This document shows positions 1 to 5,370 of a stretch of 5,370 nucleotides of DNA, in pieces. Position 1 is the stretch's first letter, and each line of letters starts with the position of its first letter. The translations under genes and the position numbers were made by a program. The notes beneath the pieces were generated by a model that was given only the letters and a program-made list of their open reading frames with translations, ran no database searches and was not told the origin of the DNA. Source of the stretch: an uncultured Peptococcaceae bacterium (GTDB lineage: Bacteria > Bacillota > Peptococcia > Peptococcales > Peptococcaceae); assembly GCA_902496505.1 (NCBI GenBank), contig CABVBB010000195.1:1-5370 (forward strand), written 5' to 3'.

Positions 1-1008
1 CAGCAGATAGAGACTAAACCGTACCCTGCCGTCGTGTAAACTTTCGGCCTTGATGTAGCCGCCTTGACTGCGCAGGATCTCGCGGGCGAGGTAAAGTCCC
101 AGCCCCACGCCCTCTTGTTCCCGCACCGCTTCACTGCGGTAGAAGCGCTGAAAAACTTGGGCATATTCCTCCGCAGCCAGCGCCTGGCCGGAGTCGGTGA
201 CACTGATGCGCACGAAGAGTTCATAAGCGATCATCTCCACCGCGATAGGGGTATGGCTGTCACTGTACTTGACGGCATTATCCAATACGTTGAAGAGTGC
301 TTCCTGCGTCCATTTGGGATCAAAGCGCGCCGCAAGCTGCTGATCACCGGTGAGCACGATGGTGTTGCCGTGGGCGCTGGCCTTGGCAGACGCTCCGTCG
401 ATCGCGGCCAGCACCATGGGCAGGATGGGCTGATGCTCCACCTTCAAACGCATGACGCCCGTTTCCAGCCGGGACAGCTTGGCAAAACCTTCGCCCAAAA
501 AGCTCACCTTCTCTGCCTGCGCCTGGATATGCTGGGCAAAACGCTGCCGCTCTTCGGCAGTCAGATCCTCCTCCAGCAAAAAATTGCTGTACAAGCGAAT
601 ATTGGTGATAGGCGTATTCAGCTGGTGCACTAGGTGGCTGATGGTGCGCTCCAATTCCTCCCTGGCCGCTTCCTCCCGCGCCTTGCCTGCGGTGAGCAGT
701 TCATACAGGGCAGCGATCTCGGTCTGGAATTTGCCCAGCAGCGTATCCTCATTGGGCGAGAAATACTGCTCCTGCCGGCCGTCCAACAGCGCACGGATAG
801 TCTCATCCACCTGGATCAGCGTGCCGTCCACCTCCCGCTCGATAGCTGTGAAGGTCAAAAGGATCAGCACTGCCGCAGCCACCACCACGCCCAAAAGGAT
901 GAGCGGTGCGCGCTGCGGATAAGCATAGGCCAGTGCAGCCGCCGCTGTGCCGATCACGACCAGCGCGGCCAAAAGCGCGCCCACGCCGTGCTGTGCAGAC
1001 TGCCGCAT
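1..1008 (-). CDS. Sensor histidine kinase, membrane-bound, short extracytoplasmic loop (partial, 3' end outside window)
   Basis: Autophosphorylating sensor kinase that should phosphorylate the response regulator encoded just upstream (1032-1706). The 336 codons present stay open to the window edge; probably only a few C-terminal residues are missing. Two hydrophobic helices (about residues 9-30 and 35-56) are separated by only about five residues, so there is no real extracytoplasmic sensor domain. A linker and short helical region (about 57-120) lead to the H box, with H128 in HQLNTP, an unusual form of the common HELRTP. The N box is at 236-249 (FNVLDNAVKYS, N244). The G1 box reads DSGQA (272-276), where the second glycine of DxGxG is alanine. 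The F box is near 286-291 and the G2 box GVGLGL is at 300-305. ATG at 1008 has GGGAG eight bases upstream and lies 23 bases after the regulator stop. The architecture recalls intramembrane-sensing kinases that work with ABC transporters; the ligand is unknown. Confidence 0.93.
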   Translation of the reverse strand, partial: MRQSAQHGVGALLAALVVIGTAAAALAYAYPQRAPLILLGVVVAAAVLILLTFTAIEREVDGTLIQVDETIRALLDGRQEQYFSPNEDTLLGKFQTEIAALYELLTAGKAREEAAREELERTISHLVHQLNTPITNIRLYSNFLLEEDLTAEERQRFAQHIQAQAEKVSFLGEGFAKLSRLETGVMRLKVEHQPILPMVLAAIDGASAKASAHGNTIVLTGDQQLAARFDPKWTQEALFNVLDNAVKYSDSHTPIAVEMIAYELFVRISVTDSGQALAAEEYAQVFQRFYRSEAVREQEGVGLGLYLAREILRSQGGYIKAESLHDGRVRFSLYLL

Positions 1009-1031
1009 AGCTTTCTCTCCCTTCTTTTGCT

Positions 1032-1706
1032 TCAGTGTTCCTGCCATTTGTAGCCGATGCCAAAGACCGTCTTGATATACTGCGGATCCTTGGCGTCATC
1101 CTCCAATTTCTCCCGCAGACGGCGGATATTGACATTGAGCGTATTTTCATCCACATAATTTTCGTACGTGTCCCAGACCTGCTCTACGATCTGCTCTCGG
1201 GTCAGCACCTGACCGCGGTGCCTGAGAAAGAGCTCTAAGAGCCGCTGCTCCGTGGCGGTCAGACGCACCTCCTGCCCTTTTTTACAGAGGATATGCGCCT
1301 CCAGATCATAGGAGAGATCGCCCAAAAGAAGGAGCTTGCCCGCTTGACTGCCTGCCCGCTTGAGCACGGCCTGGATCTTTTTCACCAGCACTGGCAGGGA
1401 AAACGGCTTGGTCACATAATCGTCACAGCCCGCGTCAAAGCCGGACATCATATCTTTTTCCGTATCCTTGGCCGTCAGGACGATCACCGGCACCTGACTG
1501 TGCAGGCGGATGCGCGCCAAGAGTTCCCGGCCGTCGCCATCGGGCAGATTGACATCCAAAAGCACCAGATCCGGCAATCGTTCTAATTGACGTTCGGCGG
1601 CTCGTATACTGTCCGCCCGTCTGACCGTAAAACCAGCCTTCTCTAAGGCAAACGCGATCCCTTCGCCCAGCAGCCGATCATCCTCTACCACTAAAACAGT
1701 CTGCAT
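1032..1706 (-). CDS. OmpR/PhoB-family DNA-binding response regulator
   Basis: Complete 224-residue two-component transcription regulator, the usual length for the family. The receiver domain (about 1-115) shows the acidic pair E8/D9, the phospho-acceptor D51 in LLDVNLPDGDG, T78 in VLTAKD and K100 in TKPF. The C-terminal winged-helix DNA-binding domain (about 128-222) has the typical LTATEQRLLELFLRHRG start, a recognition-helix region around ENTLNVNIRRLREKLE, and the closing wing IKTVFGIGYKW. All key residues are intact. The start at 1706 is preceded by AAAGGAGG with a seven-base spacer, one of the best ribosome binding sites in the window. It lies 21 bases after the permease stop and 23 bases before the kinase start, so it is co-transcribed. 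By family knowledge it would bind paired direct repeats at target promoters; the nearest likely target is the operon's own promoter region near 4930-4990, though I see no clear repeat there. Confidence 0.97.
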   Translation of the reverse strand: MQTVLVVEDDRLLGEGIAFALEKAGFTVRRADSIRAAERQLERLPDLVLLDVNLPDGDGRELLARIRLHSQVPVIVLTAKDTEKDMMSGFDAGCDDYVTKPFSLPVLVKKIQAVLKRAGSQAGKLLLLGDLSYDLEAHILCKKGQEVRLTATEQRLLELFLRHRGQVLTREQIVEQVWDTYENYVDENTLNVNIRRLREKLEDDAKDPQYIKTVFGIGYKWQEH

Positions 1707-1727
1707 CCGCCTGCCTCCTTTCTTTAT

Positions 1728-2522
1728 TTATGCGATCTCCCGCAGACGCTCCACGATAGAGCGGCGATTGAGCACCCAAACTAAAATGGCCGCCAATACC
1801 AGACAAACGGCTAAGAGGATCACCGTCACTGCCAACGCGCTCTGCACGAAAAGCACCGCGTTGAAGCCCGTAAAGAGCGAATTCTCCGCCAGCAGCTTGG
1901 CTAAATACCCGCCTACTGGCAGCATTATGACCAAGGCCGCACCGCAGTATTTGGCACTGTCCATCATGAGCAGTCTGCCCAGCTGCCGCTTGGTCATGCC
2001 GACTGACTGCATGGCAGCGTATTCCAGCTTGCGCGAAAGCACATTAGCTGTCACCGTGTTGACCACATTGGACAGACCGATCACCGCCAAGATACCGGCC
2101 AGGAAGAAGCCGATCACCGCGTAAGTCTCCTGATTTTTGAGCCCCTCGATGCGGCTGTTGTAGCGCGAATCGGTCATCAGCTGGAAATTGTGCGTCGCCA
2201 TCATCACCTTGCGGATCGTCTCGATCTCCTCGGCATTCAGTTCATGATGAGCCTTGATCTCTAAAGCACCGATCATCTCATCCGCCCCGGAATAGAGCTC
2301 CCGAAAGAGGGTGTCCGGCAAAATGAGCTCGGCATCTTTTACATCGCTGGAAGAATATTCGTGCGCCGACTTGATAATGGCCAGCACTGTCAGTTCCTTG
2401 GTCACATAGCGGTCTGCTGCATCATCATAAAAGGTGATGGGCAGCACATCGCCCACGTGCAGTTCTTCCTCGTCCGCAAGTTCTGCCACATTATTGAACG
2501 ATCCCCGCATATTATAGATCAA
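1728..2522 (-). CDS. FtsX-type ABC permease, C-terminal part (separated from N-terminal part by a frameshift)
   Basis: Open frame of 264 codons holding the end of the permease. It begins in the middle of the second extracytoplasmic domain (about 1-130), followed by three membrane helices (about 133-158, 191-210 and 224-250) that form the second FtsX domain. The cytoplasmic loop after the first of these carries LEYAAMQSVGMTKRQL (about 167-181), the family's usual turn between helices and the counterpart of the KTIGATGRQL loop in the N-terminal part. It ends with a charged RRSIVERLRE tail, also typical. The nominal start at 2522 is a TTG overlapping the TGA stop of the N-terminal part (TTGA), with no good ribosome binding site; an ATG follows at 2510. 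I read this as the rest of one gene rather than a separate gene, because it starts mid-domain and continues the N-terminal part without gap. If translated alone it would lack half of its extracytoplasmic domain. Confidence 0.85.
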   Translation of the reverse strand: MIYNMRGSFNNVAELADEEELHVGDVLPITFYDDAADRYVTKELTVLAIIKSAHEYSSSDVKDAELILPDTLFRELYSGADEMIGALEIKAHHELNAEEIETIRKVMMATHNFQLMTDSRYNSRIEGLKNQETYAVIGFFLAGILAVIGLSNVVNTVTANVLSRKLEYAAMQSVGMTKRQLGRLLMMDSAKYCGAALVIMLPVGGYLAKLLAENSLFTGFNAVLFVQSALAVTVILLAVCLVLAAILVWVLNRRSIVERLREIA

Positions 2523-2545
2523 ACCATCGCCCTGTCAAATCGCTG
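2519..2545 (-). other. Frameshift junction in the permease gene
   Basis: The upstream frame reads R-F-D-R-A-M-V-stop, while the downstream frame over the same bases reads stop-Q-G-D-G-L-I-Y-N. Restoring one base between the GA and the C of the GAC codon (plus coordinates 2534-2536) gives R-F-D/E-Q-G-D-G-L-I-Y-N and one continuous permease. Going from one frame to the other needs a -1 shift. I see no X XXY YYZ slippery heptamer in the upstream frame here, so a missing base (mutation or sequencing/assembly error) is the simplest reading. Reinitiation at the TTGA overlap is a weaker option. Confidence 0.75.
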
Positions 2546-4249
2546 CGCATCCAAACTGCCCTCCAGCACCTTGAAATTGACCGCCTCTGTGGTGAGTCTG
2601 TGCGGCGGCACTCCCGCTATGGAGATTGCCAGATTGCCCCGCTCATTGACCACAGGCGCTCCCCAGACAGCGCTGGTCGGATCATCGATGTCCAATCCGC
2701 GCAGCTTTTGGAAATACGTCCACAGCGGTCCCTCTGCCTTGACTTCGCCCATGGATACGGGATAATAATTCCACTGATCCGGTGTGTGGTGAGTGCGGGC
2801 AATATAGACCTTATCCACTCGCTGGACGAAGTCCAGCGCCTGCAGATCATCGGCCAGCTGCGGAGAAATAGGATCATACATCTCCTCCTGCGCCCACATC
2901 GTGCCCTTCTGCGTGATCTGAAAATCCTCCTGATTGAAGCGATCCACAAAGACCTCCGGCTGATAGCCGATAGCCACATTGCTGGCCGCCAGGAAAATCA
3001 CGCCCGAAAGCGCCAGCGAAAGGATCGTGAAGGCATTTTTGCGCCGTTTCGGCGTGAAGCGCTGCGCTTCGATCGGTGAAATGGACGACGCCAGCTTCAG
3101 CGGCCGACCGGCACTGATCTTCACCGTCAGCCCCGCAAACACTGCCGCAAACAGCATCACCCAGACAAAAGACGGCGCCTTATAGTAGAGCGCCCAGTTG
3201 GTCATCGCCAGCACCTTCGGCGCGATGACCAATCCCACCAGATAGCCAGCCGCACCGCCCGCAAAGATGCCCACTGCTGCCAGTATGCGCACCTGCCTGC
3301 GCAGGATCGCCTTCAGCTGCCGGCCCGTCGCGCCGATGGTCTTCATCAGTCCGAACCACTGGATGTCACTGACGATCGAGATATAAAACACATTGTAGAT
3401 GAGGAAATATCCGCTGGCCATGAGCAGCAGGACAAAAACAAAAACCGGCGCCATCGCAGCCAAAGTCGAGGACAGCAGACCGCTGTTTTTGCCCGGCGAA
3501 TAGATCGGCGTATCCGTGGCTTCCGCAATACGCGCCAAACTTTCCCGTACATCGGTCTTCATCTTGAGCGGGTTCAGGTCACCCAGCTGTACATAGATGA
3601 TCTGATCCTGGGGATCAGCCAGCGGATTGTACTTGGGAATAAAATCCGGTGACACATAGATCTCATCATAGACATTGGCGATCACCTCCAGCGGATTATG
3701 ATAAATGCCGCAGATGGTCATGGGCACCGCTTCCTCTGTTTCTTCCCCTCGTGCGCCCAGCATCACCTGCAAGGTGAACGGCTGCCCCACTTGTCCAGCC
3801 TCACCCAGCCGTTCAGCTAGCGTATCAGAGATCAAGATCTCCTCCGGCCCCGCAGGATAAGCGCCTGCTTTTAGCTGCACCAGATTGTCGCAGTAAAAGT
3901 TGTCATCCGGCGCATACAGCCGCGTTTCCACGCCGCTGAAGATGTCATTGTGCAGGGCCAGCCGCGACCCCTTCTGCACAAAATCCGCCCACTCCACTGC
4001 CTCATGGGCTTGGATACGTTCATAATTTTCCCGTCCGCCGGTAAAATAGCCGTCAGACGCTGGTCCCGGCGTTTGTTCTGAGGCATTCTGCCCCGTATAG
4101 ATCAGACTGAACCCTGCTGTAAACACCGCAGCAATGAGCACGGTAGTCAAAAAGATGGCCAAAACGGCCATGATATTGCGCGTCCGGTGGCTGCGCAGAT
4201 TTTCTCTGGCCAGTTCCGCCACCACCTGCTTGTTGTTGTTAGCGTACAT
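2519..4249 (-). CDS. FtsX/MacB-type ABC transporter permease, N-terminal part (frame broken near its 3' end)
   Basis: Membrane subunit partner of the adjacent ATPase; 576 codons. A basic N-terminus (ARENLRSHRTRN) leads into helix 1 (about 28-51). A large extracytoplasmic domain (about 52-262) follows, then helices 2-4 (about 263-287, 321-345, 360-378) with the FtsX-type loop LMKTIGATGRQL at 301-312 and SPIEAQR at 391-397. Helix 5 (about 407-425) then starts a second extracytoplasmic domain that continues in the next open frame. Joined, the protein has about 840 residues, eight helices and two extracytoplasmic domains, a tandem-duplicated FtsX plan. This differs from BceB-type permeases, which have ten helices and one such domain. 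I chose ATG 4249: it has GGAGG eight bases upstream and overlaps the ATPase end by 11 bases; a longer in-frame extension would only reread ATPase codons. The last few residues (RAMV) are probably out of frame. The substrate is unknown; peptide, lipid or antibiotic export, or mechanotransmission, are possible. Confidence 0.9.
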   Translation of the reverse strand: MYANNNKQVVAELARENLRSHRTRNIMAVLAIFLTTVLIAAVFTAGFSLIYTGQNASEQTPGPASDGYFTGGRENYERIQAHEAVEWADFVQKGSRLALHNDIFSGVETRLYAPDDNFYCDNLVQLKAGAYPAGPEEILISDTLAERLGEAGQVGQPFTLQVMLGARGEETEEAVPMTICGIYHNPLEVIANVYDEIYVSPDFIPKYNPLADPQDQIIYVQLGDLNPLKMKTDVRESLARIAEATDTPIYSPGKNSGLLSSTLAAMAPVFVFVLLLMASGYFLIYNVFYISIVSDIQWFGLMKTIGATGRQLKAILRRQVRILAAVGIFAGGAAGYLVGLVIAPKVLAMTNWALYYKAPSFVWVMLFAAVFAGLTVKISAGRPLKLASSISPIEAQRFTPKRRKNAFTILSLALSGVIFLAASNVAIGYQPEVFVDRFNQEDFQITQKGTMWAQEEMYDPISPQLADDLQALDFVQRVDKVYIARTHHTPDQWNYYPVSMGEVKAEGPLWTYFQKLRGLDIDDPTSAVWGAPVVNERGNLAISIAGVPPHRLTTEAVNFKVLEGSLDAQRFDRAMV

Positions 4250-4928
4250 GGCCCCCACCTCCCACGATGCGTCCATCCTCCAAATGGATGATGCGGTCCG
4301 CCAGCTGCGCGATCTCCTCATTGTGCGTGATCATGATCATCGTCTGGTGGAACTGTCGGCTGGTCATCTGCAAAAGTCCCATGACCTCCTCACTGGTGCG
4401 CGAATCCAAATTGCCTGTCGGTTCATCCGCCAAGACCAGCGCCGGTTTGGACGCAATAGCCCGCGCGATAGCCACGCGCTGCTGCTGACCGCCGGAAAGT
4501 TCATTCGGCCGCCGTTTCAGCTTGCCGGTAAGTCCCAAGGTGGACACGATCTGTTCCAAAAATTCCTCATCCACCTTGTGCCCATCCAGCCGGATGGGCA
4601 GCGTGATGTTTTTGTACACATCCAGCATGCTCACCAGATTGTAATGCTGGAAAATGAAGCCGATCTTTCTGCGGCGAAACACTGTCAGTTCCTCATCCCG
4701 CATCCGGGTGATCGACTGCCCATCGATCACGATCTCCCCGCTGTCCGCATGATCCAATCCCCCCAAGAGATTCAAAAGCGTCGTCTTGCCCGAACCGCTG
4801 GTGCCTACGATAGCCACGAATTCCCCCTTTTCCACCGTTAGGCTCACATCATCCACAGCCCGTACCAATTTTTCCCCCTGCCCGTAATATTTCTGCAAAT
4901 GTCTGGCTTCCAAGATCGCCATATCCAT
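4239..4928 (-). CDS. ABC transporter ATP-binding protein, LolD/MacB-type
   Basis: Complete 229-residue cytoplasmic ATPase that should power the FtsX-type permease encoded next. Motifs are all intact: Walker A GTSGSGKT at 42-49 (K48), Q-loop Q94 in FIFQHYNLV, signature LSGGQ at 144-148, Walker B LVLADE at 164-169 with catalytic E169, D-loop NLDS at 173-176 and switch H202. ADEPTGNLDS and FIFQHYNL are typical of the LolD/FtsE/MacB/BceA branch, which serves FtsX-like permeases. Length is normal for the family. Two starts are possible, 4928 and 4922 (MDM): a doubled AGGAG lies upstream, and each copy gives a good spacing to one of the two ATGs, so the choice is open. Its 3' end contains the GGAGG and start codon of the permease, suggesting translational coupling. 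First gene of the operon. Confidence 0.97.
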   Translation of the reverse strand: MDMAILEARHLQKYYGQGEKLVRAVDDVSLTVEKGEFVAIVGTSGSGKTTLLNLLGGLDHADSGEIVIDGQSITRMRDEELTVFRRRKIGFIFQHYNLVSMLDVYKNITLPIRLDGHKVDEEFLEQIVSTLGLTGKLKRRPNELSGGQQQRVAIARAIASKPALVLADEPTGNLDSRTSEEVMGLLQMTSRQFHQTMIMITHNEEIAQLADRIIHLEDGRIVGGGGHVR

Positions 4929-4951
4929 CGCTCCTCTCCTTGATTTGACCC

Positions 4952-4980
4952 CAGCATACCAGGCAAATCTTACAATGCTG
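4952..4980 (-). promoter_or_regulatory. Inverted repeat with extended -10 element upstream of the ABC/two-component operon
   Basis: A perfect six-base inverted repeat, CAGCAT-N17-ATGCTG, lies 24 bases upstream of the ATPase start. On the minus strand its proximal arm overlaps an extended -10 element, TGGTATGCT (4953-4961), but no good -35 is seen at the expected distance. This is the only place between the upstream terminator and the first gene where an operon promoter could sit. The poor -35 would fit a promoter that needs an activator such as the encoded response regulator, but that is inference. Confidence 0.3.
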
Positions 4981-4990
4981 TGACGAACCG

Positions 4991-5023
4991 AAAAAAGACC
5001 ATTCTACCTTGGGTAAAATGGTC
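4991..5023 (-). terminator. Intrinsic terminator, minus-strand direction
   Basis: Twelve-position stem (GACCATTTTACC with GGTAGAATGGTC on the minus strand, one mismatch) with a three-base loop, followed directly by six T on the minus strand (plus 4991-4996). An A/T tract on the other side (AAATTTTTT, plus 5024-5032) could allow some function in the opposite direction. It separates the toxin-like locus from the operon and would end any transcript running through from the toxin gene. Confidence 0.85.
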
Positions 5024-5042
5024 AAATTTTTTGCGCTCTCCA

Positions 5043-5071
5043 TTGACGAATAGCCCGTTTTCATTTATCAT
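5043..5071 (+). promoter_or_regulatory. Sigma-A type promoter for a putative antisense RNA
   Basis: TTGACG (5043-5048), a 17-base spacer and TATCAT (5066-5071) form a near-consensus vegetative promoter on the plus strand, five of six matches in each box with ideal spacing. Transcription would start near 5078. No protein gene with a ribosome binding site follows, so it most likely drives the small RNA described at 5078-5230. Confidence 0.7.
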
Positions 5072-5131
5072 ATACTTAAAGAAGAGAGTTGTTCCGCAAG
5101 GAACACCCGACCAGAAATGCGTCGGGCGCCT

Positions 5132-5154
5132 CCATGGTGCTACGAACACCACGG
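5132..5154 (-). other. RNA hairpin in toxin mRNA 3' region
   Basis: CCGTGGTG and CACCATGG flank a seven-base loop. Read as minus-strand RNA the only non-Watson-Crick position is a G-U wobble, while on the plus strand it becomes an A-C mismatch. The fold is therefore better on the strand of the toxin mRNA. Together with the GTTAGCC and GGCGCC elements on either side, it recalls from memory a structured region often found after holin-like toxin genes in Firmicutes. Confidence 0.4.
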
Positions 5155-5183
5155 TCAGACGGCTAACTCCCCGTATAGAAATT

Positions 5184-5230
5184 GACTAAGTCGCTTTCCG
5201 TTCCAGGGATTGGCGGCTTAGTCTTTTTTT
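5184..5230 (+). terminator. Intrinsic terminator of the putative antisense RNA
   Basis: GACTAAG (5184-5190) pairs with CTTAGTC (5217-5223). The stem extends inward through T-G, C-G, G-C, C-G and T-G to twelve pairs, with a small inner TCC/GGA stem, and is followed by seven T (5224-5230). On the minus strand the same hairpin is followed only by a weak AATTTCT tract, so it should be efficient for plus-strand RNA and leaky for the toxin mRNA. Confidence 0.85.
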
Positions 5231-5244
5231 ATGGCAAAAAAGAT

Positions 5245-5337
5245 CTAACGCTTGTTATTGTTACATAACAAGGCGACAACAGCAACTCCGATCTGGATCA
5301 ACAATAAAATACTTGATAGCCATTCGTAAGTTGTCAT
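5245..5337 (-). CDS. Putative holin-like small membrane toxin of a type I toxin-antitoxin system
   Basis: A 30-residue peptide starting MTTYEWLSS, with one hydrophobic helix (about 6-25, rich in I, L, V and A) and a polar, basic end (NNNKR). Size, the MTTYE start, a single membrane helix and a charged tail match the putative holin-like toxin family of Firmicutes, related in style to TxpA, BsrG and Fst, which act by damaging the membrane. An ATG two codons upstream (5343) is in frame, but it sits only two bases from the ribosome binding site. The ATG at 5337 has eight bases after the GGGGG core, so I chose it. The ribosome binding site AAGGGGGTGAT (5342-5352) matches the full anti-Shine-Dalgarno complement at ten of eleven bases, unusually strong and typical of genes held off by RNA. 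Its promoter lies beyond the right edge. A plus-strand RNA overlaps its 3' region. Confidence 0.72.
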   Translation of the reverse strand: MTTYEWLSSILLLIQIGVAVVALLCNNNKR

Positions 5338-5341
5338 AGTC

Positions 5342-5352
5342 ATCACCCCCTT
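5342..5352 (-). promoter_or_regulatory. Very strong ribosome binding site of the toxin gene
   Basis: AAGGGGGTGAT on the minus strand differs by one base from the perfect complement of the 16S rRNA 3' end. Its distance favours ATG 5337 over the upstream ATG 5343, which overlaps it. Such extended sites are common in type I toxin mRNAs, where translation is limited by RNA structure or antisense pairing. Confidence 0.75.
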
Positions 5353-5370
5353 ACTCCCCACGAAGACATG

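Larger units (their letters stand above)
5078..5230 (+). ncRNA. Putative type I antitoxin: antisense RNA to the toxin mRNA 3' region
   Basis: A transcript of about 150 nt is bounded by a near-consensus promoter and a strong terminator. It contains successive hairpins: TGTTCC/GGAACA closed by a GCAA tetraloop (5090-5105), CCCGAC/GTCGGG (5106-5126), an eight-position stem around 5132-5154 with one A-C mismatch in this orientation, then the terminator. It ends about 15 bases past the toxin stop codon and so overlaps only the toxin mRNA 3' untranslated region. This is the tail-to-tail arrangement of known type I pairs such as txpA/RatA and bsrG/SR4 of Bacillus. Both strands fold well, so a structured minus-strand RNA (the extended toxin mRNA) is also possible. 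No homology search was possible. Confidence 0.55.

Noticed and set aside
64..1053. Plus-strand open frames opposite the histidine kinase
   Set aside because: They overlap each other and the clear kinase on the minus strand, show no recognisable domain and lack good ribosome binding sites.
4250..4321. Longer permease start at 4321
   Set aside because: The extra 24 residues reread ATPase codons in another frame and do not resemble permease sequence; ATG 4249 has a good ribosome binding site.
4134..4841. Long plus-strand open frame (235 codons) opposite the ATPase
   Set aside because: It lies antisense to an ATPase with every motif intact, has no family motif of its own, and reflects codon bias on the other strand.
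4849..5152. Minus-strand open frames of 60 and 71 codons between the toxin and the ATPase
   Set aside because: They cross the strong terminator and overlap the ATPase start, with no domain and no convincing ribosome binding site.
5090..5154. Short inverted repeats as a possible CRISPR array or insertion-sequence end
   Set aside because: The stems differ in sequence and there is no repeated unit, transposase or target-site duplication; they are local RNA hairpins.
4980..5189. Plus-strand open frame of 69 codons over the terminator and hairpin region
   Set aside because: It starts upstream of the promoter and runs through a terminator stem and RNA hairpins, with no ribosome binding site; the region is better explained as RNA and control signals.

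Overview
The window looks like a chromosomal piece of a moderately GC-rich, low-complexity-free Bacillota (Firmicutes) genome. The evidence is the strong AGGAGG-type ribosome binding sites, the family of the two-component/ABC operon, and a very small holin-like membrane peptide of a kind known mainly from Firmicutes. I cannot place it to genus from sequence alone. All convincing protein genes are on the minus strand, so the window is read from right to left.

Positions 4928 to 1 hold one tightly packed operon. In transcription order it encodes an ABC ATPase (4928-4239), a large FtsX/MacB-type permease whose start overlaps the ATPase end by 11 bases (4249-1728), an OmpR-family response regulator (1706-1032), and a membrane histidine kinase that begins at 1008 and runs off the left edge. 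The layout is that of a self-regulated export or envelope-stress module: the kinase has almost no extracytoplasmic sensing part, whereas the permease carries two large extracytoplasmic domains. The transporter may therefore supply the sensory input, the kinase would phosphorylate the regulator, and the regulator would probably control this operon. The permease frame is broken once, near 2533-2541: the N-terminal 576 codons and the C-terminal 264 codons are in different frames and together make one normal-looking protein of about 840 residues.

Positions 4929 to 5370 hold no large gene but are dense with signals. Next to the operon are a weak extended -10 promoter candidate inside an inverted repeat (4952-4980) and a strong intrinsic terminator for minus-strand transcription (4991-5023). 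Beyond that lies what I read as a type I toxin-antitoxin locus. A 30-residue membrane toxin is encoded on the minus strand (5337-5245). A well-formed plus-strand promoter (5043-5071) would drive an RNA of about 150 nt (about 5078-5230) ending at a strong terminator just beyond the toxin stop codon. The RNA would be antisense to the toxin mRNA 3' region, which also has several stable hairpins.

The two most notable items are the split permease and the unannotated antisense RNA/toxin pair.
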